Origin: Cryobacterium sp. MP_M3
Lineage (GTDB): Bacteria; Actinomycetota; Actinomycetes; Actinomycetales; Microbacteriaceae
NCBI RefSeq assembly: GCF_015752155.1
Contig: NZ_JADOVI010000018.1
Coordinates: forward strand, 1-58,953
Direction of reading: 5' to 3'
DNA: 58,953 nt
Part shown: piece after piece, positions 17,349 to 24,249 of the stretch
Numbering within the stretch: the stretch's first letter is position 1
How the letters are laid out: the number at the start of each line of letters is the position of its first letter
Translations under genes and position numbers: made by a program
Notes under the pieces: model-generated
Database searches by the model: none
Seen by the model: only the letters and a program-made list of their open reading frames with translations
Told to the model about the DNA's origin: nothing

Positions 17349-19007
17349 TTATCTGTCGTAACCGTCGCGCTCGTTCGGCGTGACGGTGGTCTTTGGCTTG
17401 TGGGACTCGATGCGCGTCGGAACGGGCGTGCCCGTTCCGGGGACGACCTGGCCGCGCTGGGCTGCCTGGACGATTTTGGCTAGCTCCGGGTCAAGGCTTT
17501 CGGCCGGCGTCGGCATCGCGCTACCGGGCTGCGTCTCGGGGCGGACGATGGCCGGCAGACGGTCGCGTACCTGCGAGTACTGGTCCCGCAACGTGCGGTC
17601 CAGTTGCGACGCGCGCTGCGCCTCACCGATCGCCGTGTGCATGTCCATGACTGCCTTCACAGTCGACGCGAGCTGGCGCAGCATGATCGCCTCGGCCATC
17701 GTTCCCTGACCCTGCGTAGACGCCTGCAGCAACATCATCGTCGCTCCTGCAACCGACACCCGGCCTGCGGGCTTCGGCTTTGATTCGTACGCGCGGATCT
17801 GCGCCGTGCGGGACAGGTCGCGTGCAGTCTGGGCCAACGGTCCAGGGGTGGCCTCGACGCGCTGTGACCAAGCCGCAAACGCTCCGGCGGTGTCGCGGGC
17901 CAGGTGCGCCCAACCGGCGCGGTCCTCGAAAGGAATCTCCCGCATCTGTACGCGGAGCTGCTTGATGTCGTCGGTGTATTGCTTCCACAGTTTCGGATCC
18001 GGCGTGCTCTCTTCCCGGCCGGGAGCGACGGGACGGTACTGCCACGGGTTCTTGCTCGTGGCCCTCCACTCGTCGACTGCACCTTGGGCGCTCTGGGGGC
18101 TGTCTGGCCACCCCTCACGCATGCGGGGCAGGGTCAAGTCGCGGGCGAGACGGCCACCTCCGTACCAAACCAGAGGTTCTTTTCCCTGCGGCCGAAGTGC
18201 GACTGAGTAGCCGGCCACAACGTCGTCGCGGCCAGCGGCGAAGCGCGGGCGCACGAGGGCTCCACCGCGACGCACCCGGCGCACGAACTCGCCCTCATCA
18301 AGGGACGCCACTGACGCTGCACGCACGATACGTTCCAGCTTGTGAGCCTCGACCTCAGTCCCGGTACGCTGGGCCCGTGCCTGCTCAGCAGGCTTGATCC
18401 CGCGTTCACCGATGCCACGCTCGCGCGACTCCAACTGCTCCAGACCGTAGTCGCGTTCCAAGTCACGGCAGATGCCCTGAGCACGCTTAAAGTCATTATG
18501 TGTCGGCGCCTTCGTGCCATCCTCGCGGACCAGCGACACCGCGATATGCACGTGGTCGTTACCGTTCGTTGAAAGCCCGTGACGCACGGCAACCCAACGG
18601 CAGTCAGCCTTGCCACTGCCAGCTTCAGTGAAGCCCATCCGGTCGACGAAATCCTGCGCGATGACTCCCCACTTCTCGTCGGAGAGTTGCCCTTCCTCGG
18701 CGCGCAGCGACAGCGAGCAGTGCCACACGTCGGCCGCAACGCGCGTCGTAATTGTTTCCCCGGTTTCCGGGTCGGTGAGACGTGCCTGTCGTGTGACCTC
18801 GACGCCGAGTTTCACCCGCGGTTCGTCCAATTCCTTCGCAATCGCCAGCGCCGTCTCCGTGTCCAAAACGCCGTAGCCGTGCATCGTAACGATGGCCGAA
18901 TTGCCAGCGACGAGGTGCTGTTCCTCGTGCTCGTTCGATTTTCCATCCCCGGCCAGGTAGACCATAAGGCCACCCATCTGACCACCACGGGTGATGTTGG
19001 GCATCAT
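17349..19007 (-). CDS. Relaxase/mobilization nuclease (MOBP-like)
   Basis: 552 aa. Nicks oriT and leads the strand into the recipient. Residues 1-200 hold the relaxase domain: GGLMVYLAGDG with candidate catalytic Tyr17, EHEEQHLVAGN, H96 in VWHCSLSL, and the metal-binding histidines in NDHVHIAV (H152, H154). The C-terminal half is helical. The last ~48 residues begin LDPELAKIVQ and end GYDR; this tail is shared with the Fic protein (21919-22755) and the 170-aa protein (20825-21337), and may be the T4SS signal. The start overlaps the MobC-like stop by four bases. Confidence 0.9.
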   Translation of the reverse strand: MMPNITRGGQMGGLMVYLAGDGKSNEHEEQHLVAGNSAIVTMHGYGVLDTETALAIAKELDEPRVKLGVEVTRQARLTDPETGETITTRVAADVWHCSLSLRAEEGQLSDEKWGVIAQDFVDRMGFTEAGSGKADCRWVAVRHGLSTNGNDHVHIAVSLVREDGTKAPTHNDFKRAQGICRDLERDYGLEQLESRERGIGERGIKPAEQARAQRTGTEVEAHKLERIVRAASVASLDEGEFVRRVRRGGALVRPRFAAGRDDVVAGYSVALRPQGKEPLVWYGGGRLARDLTLPRMREGWPDSPQSAQGAVDEWRATSKNPWQYRPVAPGREESTPDPKLWKQYTDDIKQLRVQMREIPFEDRAGWAHLARDTAGAFAAWSQRVEATPGPLAQTARDLSRTAQIRAYESKPKPAGRVSVAGATMMLLQASTQGQGTMAEAIMLRQLASTVKAVMDMHTAIGEAQRASQLDRTLRDQYSQVRDRLPAIVRPETQPGSAMPTPAESLDPELAKIVQAAQRGQVVPGTGTPVPTRIESHKPKTTVTPNERDGYDR

Positions 19008-19396
19008 GAGTCGGCCAGCGTATCTATCGCGGCAGACAAGCGAGGAACGATCGCGCGGTACTCCGCGATGATCGACTCAGCCTCAGCGGGGAACTGGCTC
19101 TCCGTGTTCGCGAACCGGGCGAGCTGGTTGGCATTGTTCGCGATGCTGGCCAGGAGTTTGCGCACCGCGAACAACTCAACGATTGCCGTCTTACGATCGG
19201 TCGACGTCTCGATGTGAGCGCTCATGGCCGACTCGAACAACAACCGCGGCACGGTGACGTCGCGAACCACGGCACGAGCCTGCAACTGTGCGTCCTCCTC
19301 AGGAGAGACGTACACGCTGTAGAACTTCTTGCGCGGAGTGTCCGCATTCTTGCGACGCTTGCGGCCGAACAGGCGACCCTCATTCGTGTCGCTCAT
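19004..19396 (-). CDS. MobC-like relaxosome accessory protein
   Basis: 130 aa from an ATG preceded by AGGGAGTGGG; upstream in-frame ATG at 19459 lacks such a site. A basic N-terminus (FGRKRRKNADTPRKK) leads to FYSVYVSPEEDAQLQARA, a ribbon-helix-helix-like DNA-binding start, then VTVPRLLFESAM and a helical part with LLASIANNANQLARFAN, the signature of MobC/BfmRNBS-type relaxosome proteins. It would bind oriT just upstream and recruit the relaxase encoded by the overlapping next gene. Confidence 0.85.
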   Translation of the reverse strand: MSDTNEGRLFGRKRRKNADTPRKKFYSVYVSPEEDAQLQARAVVRDVTVPRLLFESAMSAHIETSTDRKTAIVELFAVRKLLASIANNANQLARFANTESQFPAEAESIIAEYRAIVPRLSAAIDTLADS

Positions 19397-19430
19397 GTCC
19401 CACCCACTCCCTTTGGCCCAGCGCAGCGAA

Positions 19431-19517
19431 CCCCCAAATCCGGGGGGACCATACGACAAGTATGCCGAAGAGGACGCCCCGCGGCCAAATTCGAAAGCGA
19501 GTTACCATGGGTAACTC
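19431..19517. other. Candidate oriT: three inverted repeats upstream of mobC
   Basis: Three inverted repeats occur in 87 bp between the MobC-like start and the divergent gene at 19635: CCCCC-AAATCC-GGGGG (19431-19446), CATAC-GACAA-GTATG (19450-19464) and GAGTTACC-ATG-GGTAACTC (19499-19517). Origins of transfer commonly lie beside the relaxosome genes and contain such repeats. The nick site cannot be named from sequence alone; some repeats may instead be operators. Confidence 0.5.
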
Positions 19518-19634
19518 TATAGCTTGCTCCAAAAATGGTTTCACCCTGTTGGCGCTCGATGACAAGCCCGGTGATCCAGAGCAACTGATCACGCCTGTCT
19601 CGAAGAGCGTGGCTCTGCCGGTAATCTCGGTTCA

Positions 19635-19973
19635 ATGAGTGAAGCAAATCTGAACACCGATGAAGTTGCCGCGCGAGCCCGCGCCCTGATTGAAACCGAC
19701 GTCTCGGCTCGTGTCGCTGCGGTAACGGCCATAGCCGTAGCCGCGAACGAATACGACGCCGCGGACGCCCGGCTCAAGGAAGCCATCAAGGCGGCGGAGG
19801 TCCGTCTAAAAGAAGCCGCCAACACTCACGCGACAGCGTGGAAGGCGGCCTTGAGTGCCGGCTGGAGCGACAAGAGTCTCCGCGCAACGAGCGTTCGCGC
19901 ACCCGGACAATCAGCACCGAAGGTTCGGAAGCCGCGCGCTGCGGCAGCAGTCACCGCAACACCTCACGACTGA
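19635..19973 (+). CDS. Hypothetical Ala-rich helical protein
   Basis: 112 aa, alanine-rich amphipathic helices (ARARALIETDVSARVAAV, then DARLKEAIKAAEVRLKEAA), ending in a basic tail. No family recognised. Divergent from the relaxase operon across the candidate oriT and followed by a clear terminator at 20001-20036. Confidence 0.6.
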   Translation: MSEANLNTDEVAARARALIETDVSARVAAVTAIAVAANEYDAADARLKEAIKAAEVRLKEAANTHATAWKAALSAGWSDKSLRATSVRAPGQSAPKVRKPRAAAAVTATPHD

Positions 19974-20000
19974 CAGTTACCAAGCTCCAGCCGACACAGT

Positions 20001-20036
20001 AAGCCCCGCCTGAGCATGTAGCTCGGCGGGGCTTTG
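20001..20036 (+). terminator. Rho-independent terminator
   Basis: AAGCCCCGCC ... GGCGGGGCTT forms a 10-bp GC-rich stem followed by TTG; it ends the 19635-19973 transcript. The rest of the gap to 20297 shows small local palindromes but no gene. Confidence 0.75.
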
Positions 20037-20297
20037 TCGTGCCGTGAAAAGCGCTTTTGACCATGAATTGCTTCTCAGTGGGACCGAGTTGCACTCCGCT
20101 CCCACGGGCGTAAAGGGTGCTCCGCAGATTCCTACGGAATCCGACCTACGGCCGCCCTTGACTCCCGCTCCGCTGCGTACAACGAGCTTAATTACCAGTC
20201 GATGGCGAGCCATCGGCTGATAGCCGAAATATCGACATAGTTCAGGCCCCTTGCTGTCTGACGTCGATGGTCTGCCGCACTGAGAAGGGAACAAATC

Positions 20298-20594
20298 ATG
20301 AATGACCCACTGCCCGTCTATACGCTGCCGGGGTGCAAACAATGCGACCTCACCAAGCACGTGCTCGACAGCACGGGAATGCCGTACGTAGTAGTCGACC
20401 TGGCTACAGACGAGTGCGCCGTCGACACTGTAAAACAGCTCGGCTACGGAGCCGCTCCGGTCGTCGTCGACGGTGCAGCAAGCTGGTCGGGGTTTCGCCC
20501 CGACCAGATCAAAGCCCTAGTAGCGGCTCGGTCCGACGAGCTACGCACGGCGCCGGCGACTGCGACAGATGAGGGGTCCCACTCATGGGAGTAG
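20298..20594 (+). CDS. NrdH-like glutaredoxin
   Basis: 98 aa thioredoxin-fold redoxin. VYTLPGCKQCDLTKHVL carries the CxxC redox centre (C13, C16), and APVVV plus SWSGFRPDQI match NrdH/mycoredoxin-like proteins. ~20 extra residues at the C-terminus are not conserved. Overlaps the next gene by ten bases. A second NrdH-like gene lies at 48723-48953; no ribonucleotide reductase is present in the window. Confidence 0.85.
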   Translation: MNDPLPVYTLPGCKQCDLTKHVLDSTGMPYVVVDLATDECAVDTVKQLGYGAAPVVVDGAASWSGFRPDQIKALVAARSDELRTAPATATDEGSHSWE

Positions 20595-20818
20595 CCAACC
20601 GCCGGCCGACGATCGCCGAACCACAACGACGCGCGCTCACCCCCGCGGAAGCGGGCGAGCGGTTGGGACTCAGTAGCAAGGAACTCGCACGACTGCGGGA
20701 CCGTGGAGAAGGCCCCGCCTTCGTCACGTTCACGCAGAAGTCCGTCCGCTACCTACGGTCCAGCGTCGACGACTGGGACGTGCAAAACACAACTTGGGAC
20801 GACAAGCTATCGGCCTAA
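20585..20818 (+). CDS. AlpA/excisionase-type HTH protein
   Basis: 77 aa. LTPAEAGERLGLSSKELARLRDRGEGPAFVTFTQKSVRYLRSSVDDW (in pieces: HTH at about residues 17-38, wing at 45-62) is a typical MerR/AlpA-like winged helix. Overlaps the redoxin gene, so co-expressed. It converges on the 170-aa gene. Likely a local transcription regulator or recombination directionality factor; the serine recombinase nearby makes either plausible. Confidence 0.75.
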   Translation: MGVANRRPTIAEPQRRALTPAEAGERLGLSSKELARLRDRGEGPAFVTFTQKSVRYLRSSVDDWDVQNTTWDDKLSA

Positions 20819-20824
20819 TGAGGC

Positions 20825-21337
20825 TCACCGACCTAGGTCTAGGCCCCGGCTCTGTTCTGGAGTCGACGCCCTGTATTCACGGCCCTCGGGTGCCGCGTGC
20901 TTCCCACGCACGCGGCTCCAGGCCGCAGGGGTGAGGTAATTGCGCTTGTTCACATCGACAATGCGCTGCAGCTCGGGATCGAGTGCAGGAGAGCCGTGAT
21001 CGTCCGTAGATGGATCAACCTCAGGTCGCGCCATTTCTGAGTGAACCTCGGCAAGCGAGGCAGGCGGCCGCTCTCCCGCGTAAATGGCCTTCGCACGCAG
21101 CTCCGCAAGAAACTCAGCGCCGGCTCCTGGTATCCCAGTGTGATCCATCTCCTCGTAGAGCCGACCATCCTCGGTGTACGTCGCACCATCACGCTCGACG
21201 TAAGTCACGCCGTCGATGTGGTCATCAAGCATGCGGTCGAATTTGCGCTGCTCCTCACTTGCGCGAAAGTCATCCGCGAGCATCCCTGCAGCGATGGCGT
21301 CAAGACCATCGTCGTCACTGGCGGCAGCGTCGGTCAT
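20825..21337 (-). CDS. 170-aa protein with relaxase-type C-terminal tail
   Basis: No family recognised for the N-terminal ~118 residues: acidic start, then FDRMLDDHIDGVTYVERDG and GAEFLAELRAKAI. From residue 119 the last 52 residues (LDPELQRIVD... ending DLGR) align with the tails of the Fic protein (LAPELQRIID... DYGR) and the relaxase (LDPELAKIVQ... GYDR). By analogy with relaxase signals this protein may be a second substrate of the transfer channel, either an effector or a protective factor. Its ATG overlaps the recombinase stop by four bases, the last gene of the antitoxin-Fic-recombinase operon. Confidence 0.65.
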   Translation of the reverse strand: MTDAAASDDDGLDAIAAGMLADDFRASEEQRKFDRMLDDHIDGVTYVERDGATYTEDGRLYEEMDHTGIPGAGAEFLAELRAKAIYAGERPPASLAEVHSEMARPEVDPSTDDHGSPALDPELQRIVDVNKRNYLTPAAWSRVRGKHAAPEGREYRASTPEQSRGLDLGR

Positions 21338-21912
21338 ATTGTCTCCTTCAAATCGTGCTGGTCAGCGTCAGCGAGGGCGCGGCGCACGCTCGACATGCCA
21401 ACCTGCAACGCCTGGGCGATGGCCGCCCAGGTCGCCTTCTCGGCGCGCATGCGTCGGGCGATCTCGATGCGCTCCGGGGTCATCACGGCAGGCCGCCCGC
21501 CGAGCCGGCCGCGGGCCCTCGCGGAAGCGAGGCCAGCGCGGGTGCGGTCAGAAATGATGCGGCCATTCATCTGCGCGAAAGCGGTACAAATATCAAAGAA
21601 CAACTCGCCGCCCGCCGCGGTGGTGTCGAACGGCTCGGTAAGCGATTTGAACTCCACACCCCGCGTCCCCAACTCGGAAGCGATCGACACGACGTCGGCC
21701 ATCGACCGGCCCAACCGGTCGGCGCTACGGACCAGCAACGTGTCACCACGGCACAGAAACTCCATACAGTCGGCCAGGCCCGGTCGGGCGGCATTCTTGC
21801 CCGTCAGCCTGTCCGAATAGATGAACTCGGCCCCCGCCGCTCGGAGCGCGTCGGTCTGCGAATCCAGGTTCGGATCCTGCATGGAAACGCGGGCATAGCC
21901 AACAACCCTCAC
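21334..21912 (-). CDS. Serine recombinase (resolvase/invertase family)
   Basis: 192 aa. Nucleophile Ser10 in GYARVSMQD, the DRLGRS motif near residue 70, GGELFFDICTAFAQMNGRIISDRTRAGL and a C-terminal HTH (WAAIAQALQVGMSSVRRAL). Full length for a small resolvase. It starts six bases after the Fic stop and its stop overlaps the 170-aa gene, so it sits inside the toxin operon. Possibly a plasmid-multimer resolvase; no res site was seen next to it, unlike the recombinase at 31573-32202. Confidence 0.9.
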   Translation of the reverse strand: MRVVGYARVSMQDPNLDSQTDALRAAGAEFIYSDRLTGKNAARPGLADCMEFLCRGDTLLVRSADRLGRSMADVVSIASELGTRGVEFKSLTEPFDTTAAGGELFFDICTAFAQMNGRIISDRTRAGLASARARGRLGGRPAVMTPERIEIARRMRAEKATWAAIAQALQVGMSSVRRALADADQHDLKETI

Positions 21913-21918
21913 GACCCG

Positions 21919-22755
21919 CTACCTCCCGTAATCCGTCTCGGTGCCTAGCCCTTGGTCCGGCGCCCGGTATCCTCGCGCCTCGGCGGTGCGCCCCTGTGCC
22001 GGCCGTCCAATCGTCGTGGCACTCGTCGGGAGATTGCGTTTGTGCACGTCGATGATCCGCTGCAGCTCCGGCGCGAGAGGAATCGTCTGGACCGGCGCCG
22101 GCTGTGCTCGGTCGACGGCGATCTGGTCGAACACAGCCACCAGCTCCGCGGGACGCACCGCGAGATACCCCGTTGCCGGCTGGGACCGCTTCGACTGCTC
22201 ATTCCACAGCCCCCGGTCGACACGGGAGTAGTTCAGCGTGAAAGCTGACTGCTCGGCCACCTGGTCAAGGAAGAGCTTGCCGGTACGTCCGTTCCCCTCC
22301 CGGCTAAAATGAGCCTGGTTGATGTTCGCGTAGACGAACGCAACCATGGACACGAACTCCTCCCTCGGCATGCCGGGCAGATCCGCATTACGGATCGCCT
22401 CGGCGGCGTTTCGCCAGTACTGCTGAATCTGATTCGGTGCGGCGAAAGCATGATCGCCCTTGACCATCCCGTGCGGCCGGACCACGCCCGCCCAGTTCGG
22501 GTACAACTCCGAAAACATCGCCGTATGTAGCTGCCGGGCGTGCGCCAAGTCAAACGACCGCTCGATCGGAATGGCCCCGCGTTGGATAGCATCTCGCGCG
22601 TCATCGACGAGAAAATCTTCGAACCGCTGCAACTCAACCCGGTCGCGGATTCCCTCGGTGTTTCGCATCACATGAACTCCGCCTGTCTCCCCGAGCGGAT
22701 ACAGCGTCGACAGAAAATCCGGGTAGGACGTATCGAATTGTTCCCCGGACGGCAT
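21919..22755 (-). CDS. Fic/FIDO toxin, probable AMP transferase, with relaxase-type tail
   Basis: 278 aa. Fic proteins transfer AMP to target proteins (gyrase and topoisomerase IV for bacterial toxins such as VbhT). The catalytic loop is H149-FSREGNGRTGK, against the family HxFx(D/E)GNGRxxR: catalytic His is present, Phe and the next residue are rearranged, and the final Arg is Lys160. An N-terminal flap region around AHARQLHTAMFSELYPNWAG fits the Fic fold. The last 52 residues, from L227, match the relaxase and 170-aa tails. The ATG overlaps the antitoxin stop (TGATG). The plan recalls Bartonella VbhT, a Fic toxin carrying a conjugation signal. Confidence 0.9.
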   Translation of the reverse strand: MPSGEQFDTSYPDFLSTLYPLGETGGVHVMRNTEGIRDRVELQRFEDFLVDDARDAIQRGAIPIERSFDLAHARQLHTAMFSELYPNWAGVVRPHGMVKGDHAFAAPNQIQQYWRNAAEAIRNADLPGMPREEFVSMVAFVYANINQAHFSREGNGRTGKLFLDQVAEQSAFTLNYSRVDRGLWNEQSKRSQPATGYLAVRPAELVAVFDQIAVDRAQPAPVQTIPLAPELQRIIDVHKRNLPTSATTIGRPAQGRTAEARGYRAPDQGLGTETDYGR

Positions 22756-22988
22756 CAGGGCGTGTCAGTTCGTCCAGGTCGAATCTCGGCTCGGGCAAGA
22801 GCCCTGAACTGCTCGCGCGAAATCTTCTCCATCGCCAGGAGGAGCGCTAGCTCGACGTCGCGCCGTGACGCCTCGCGTCCCTCGTGCGCATCGCTTCCGA
22901 AGTTGCTCACAACCCGCATCGCGGTGTCCGGATCCACACCCTCAAAGAGCTCCGGGTACAGCGCCCGAACATCGTATCCACCAGCCAC
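22755..22988 (-). CDS. VbhA-like class I Fic antitoxin
   Basis: 77 aa from a GTG with AAGGGG six bases upstream. The helix contains S32-DAH-E36-G37, matching the (S/T)xxxE(G/N) inhibitory motif whose Glu blocks the ATP gamma-phosphate site of the Fic partner. Preceded by VVSNFG and followed by SRRDVELALLLA, as in VbhA-type antitoxins. It is the first gene of the operon and its stop overlaps the fic start. Expected to be made in excess and to keep the toxin silent in the donor. Confidence 0.8.
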   Translation of the reverse strand: MAGGYDVRALYPELFEGVDPDTAMRVVSNFGSDAHEGREASRRDVELALLLAMEKISREQFRALARAEIRPGRTDTP

Positions 22989-23029
22989 AAAAAACCCCTT
23001 CGTTGTTACTCCATTCTATCAGAAGTGCT

Positions 23030-23042
23030 CATAAACGTTATG
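23030..23042. promoter_or_regulatory. Palindrome near the Fic operon promoter
   Basis: CATAA-ACG-TTATG is a 5-bp inverted repeat about 42 bp upstream of the antitoxin start. On the minus strand TTGCCA and TTATGA stand 17 bp apart across it, and TAGAAT lies closer to the gene; either could be the -10. Candidate autoregulation site, unproven. Confidence 0.35.
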
Positions 23043-23186
23043 ATTAGCTTTTGGCAATTATGGAATACGGCAACGCCCCCAGGGGTTCCGAACTGCGAAC
23101 GATGCTCGATGCCCATGGCAATTGAGGGCACCGTTGACGATCATTGCTGGTGCTGCCCGGCGTGCAGATTCGTCCGACACGTTTGA
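23040..23186 (+). CDS. Tiny zinc-ribbon-like protein
   Basis: 48 aa ending GVPNCERC, MAIEG, CWCCPACRFVRHV: two CxxC knuckles typical of a zinc ribbon. The C-terminal 34 residues closely match the 39-aa protein on the opposite strand at 46526-46645 (GVPNCERC, MVIEG, WCCPEC, VVRLV). Recurrence makes both more likely to be real genes. The N-terminal 14 residues are not shared and the true start may lie downstream. Divergent from the Fic operon. Confidence 0.5.
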   Translation: MISFWQLWNTATPPGVPNCERCSMPMAIEGTVDDHCWCCPACRFVRHV

Positions 23187-23265
23187 CGTTTCCTTCTCGA
23201 TGCCGCCCAGAGGAGGCCGGGGATCCCATTGCTGACGAGGCCGTGGGAGAGGTAGCGTCACCATC

Positions 23266-23967
23266 ATGTGCGGCAGATTCGTGGTCCCCAGCACGACAGA
23301 TGAGCTGCTGAGCGTCTTCGACGCCACCGGCGACGACGCCGTCGAGTGGCAGCCCTCATACAGTGTTGCCCCCACGGACCGGGCGCCGATCGTTCGCGAG
23401 TGGATCCACGACGAAACAGTGCAGCGAGACGTGGGCTTGGCGTCGTGGGGATTGAAGCCAGGTTGGGCCAAGTCCGGTGGCCCGGCGCCGATTAATGCAC
23501 GCCTGGAATCGGTGGCCAGTAACGGCATGTTCCGCAGCGCGTTTACCAGCCAACGGTGTCTGGTGCCCATGGCCGGCTACTTCGAGTGGCAGCAGATGGA
23601 CGACGGCAAGCAGCCCTACTTCCTCCACAGCGACAACGACCTCCTGGCCGCAGCGGGTCTCTACGCGGCCCGCCAGGAGGGAGACGTGTGGAAGATCACG
23701 TTCACGATCATCACCCGGCCGGCCCGGGACGCGTCCGGGCAGATCCACGACCGTATGCCCGTGTTCTTGACCCCGGACGTGTGGGACCAGTGGTTGCGGC
23801 CCGAGAAGATCACGGACACGGAGGAAGTACTCTCCATGCTTGACCGCAGCTCCGTGGCGGTCGCGAAGACCGTGACGGCATACCCGGTCGCTCGCACCGT
23901 CAACAATGTCCGCACGCTCAATCGCGAGGACCCGTCCCTGATCGAGCCTGCGGCCACGAAGGGGTAG
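23266..23967 (+). CDS. SRAP/HMCES (YedK) abasic-site shield protein
   Basis: 233 aa. Cys2 (MCGRF) is the residue that forms the thiazolidine link to abasic sites in single-stranded DNA. The other family marks are present: YSVAPTDRAPIV, NARLESV, CLVPMAGYFEWQ, AAGLYA and the HDRMPVFL His-containing motif near the C-terminus. Full family length. Such proteins are frequent on mobile elements, where single-stranded DNA arises during transfer. Monocistronic, and downstream lies the convergent restriction gene. Confidence 0.92.
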   Translation: MCGRFVVPSTTDELLSVFDATGDDAVEWQPSYSVAPTDRAPIVREWIHDETVQRDVGLASWGLKPGWAKSGGPAPINARLESVASNGMFRSAFTSQRCLVPMAGYFEWQQMDDGKQPYFLHSDNDLLAAAGLYAARQEGDVWKITFTIITRPARDASGQIHDRMPVFLTPDVWDQWLRPEKITDTEEVLSMLDRSSVAVAKTVTAYPVARTVNNVRTLNREDPSLIEPAATKG

Positions 23968-24249
23968 ACCCCGCATTCAGCGCAGCCGATTGAAGTAGCT
24001 CGGAGGGGTACCCAGCACTATCCACACACATCCATGGCCGTGCGCACGCCTGGATGAGGAAAGCCGTCTACGTCGCGTGGGAACACAGATGAGCACACCG
24101 CAGCTGGGTCTGGGCATCCGCCGTCGAACGCGGGTGATATTTCCTCGCCCTGTCGCGGCGCTGTAGCCAAGCAACGACTTCGGGCAGCAGCCCACGGTAC
24201 GCATGCAAATCTGCACAGTGAGCGGTGGGTGCAAATAGTCAATTTTCGG

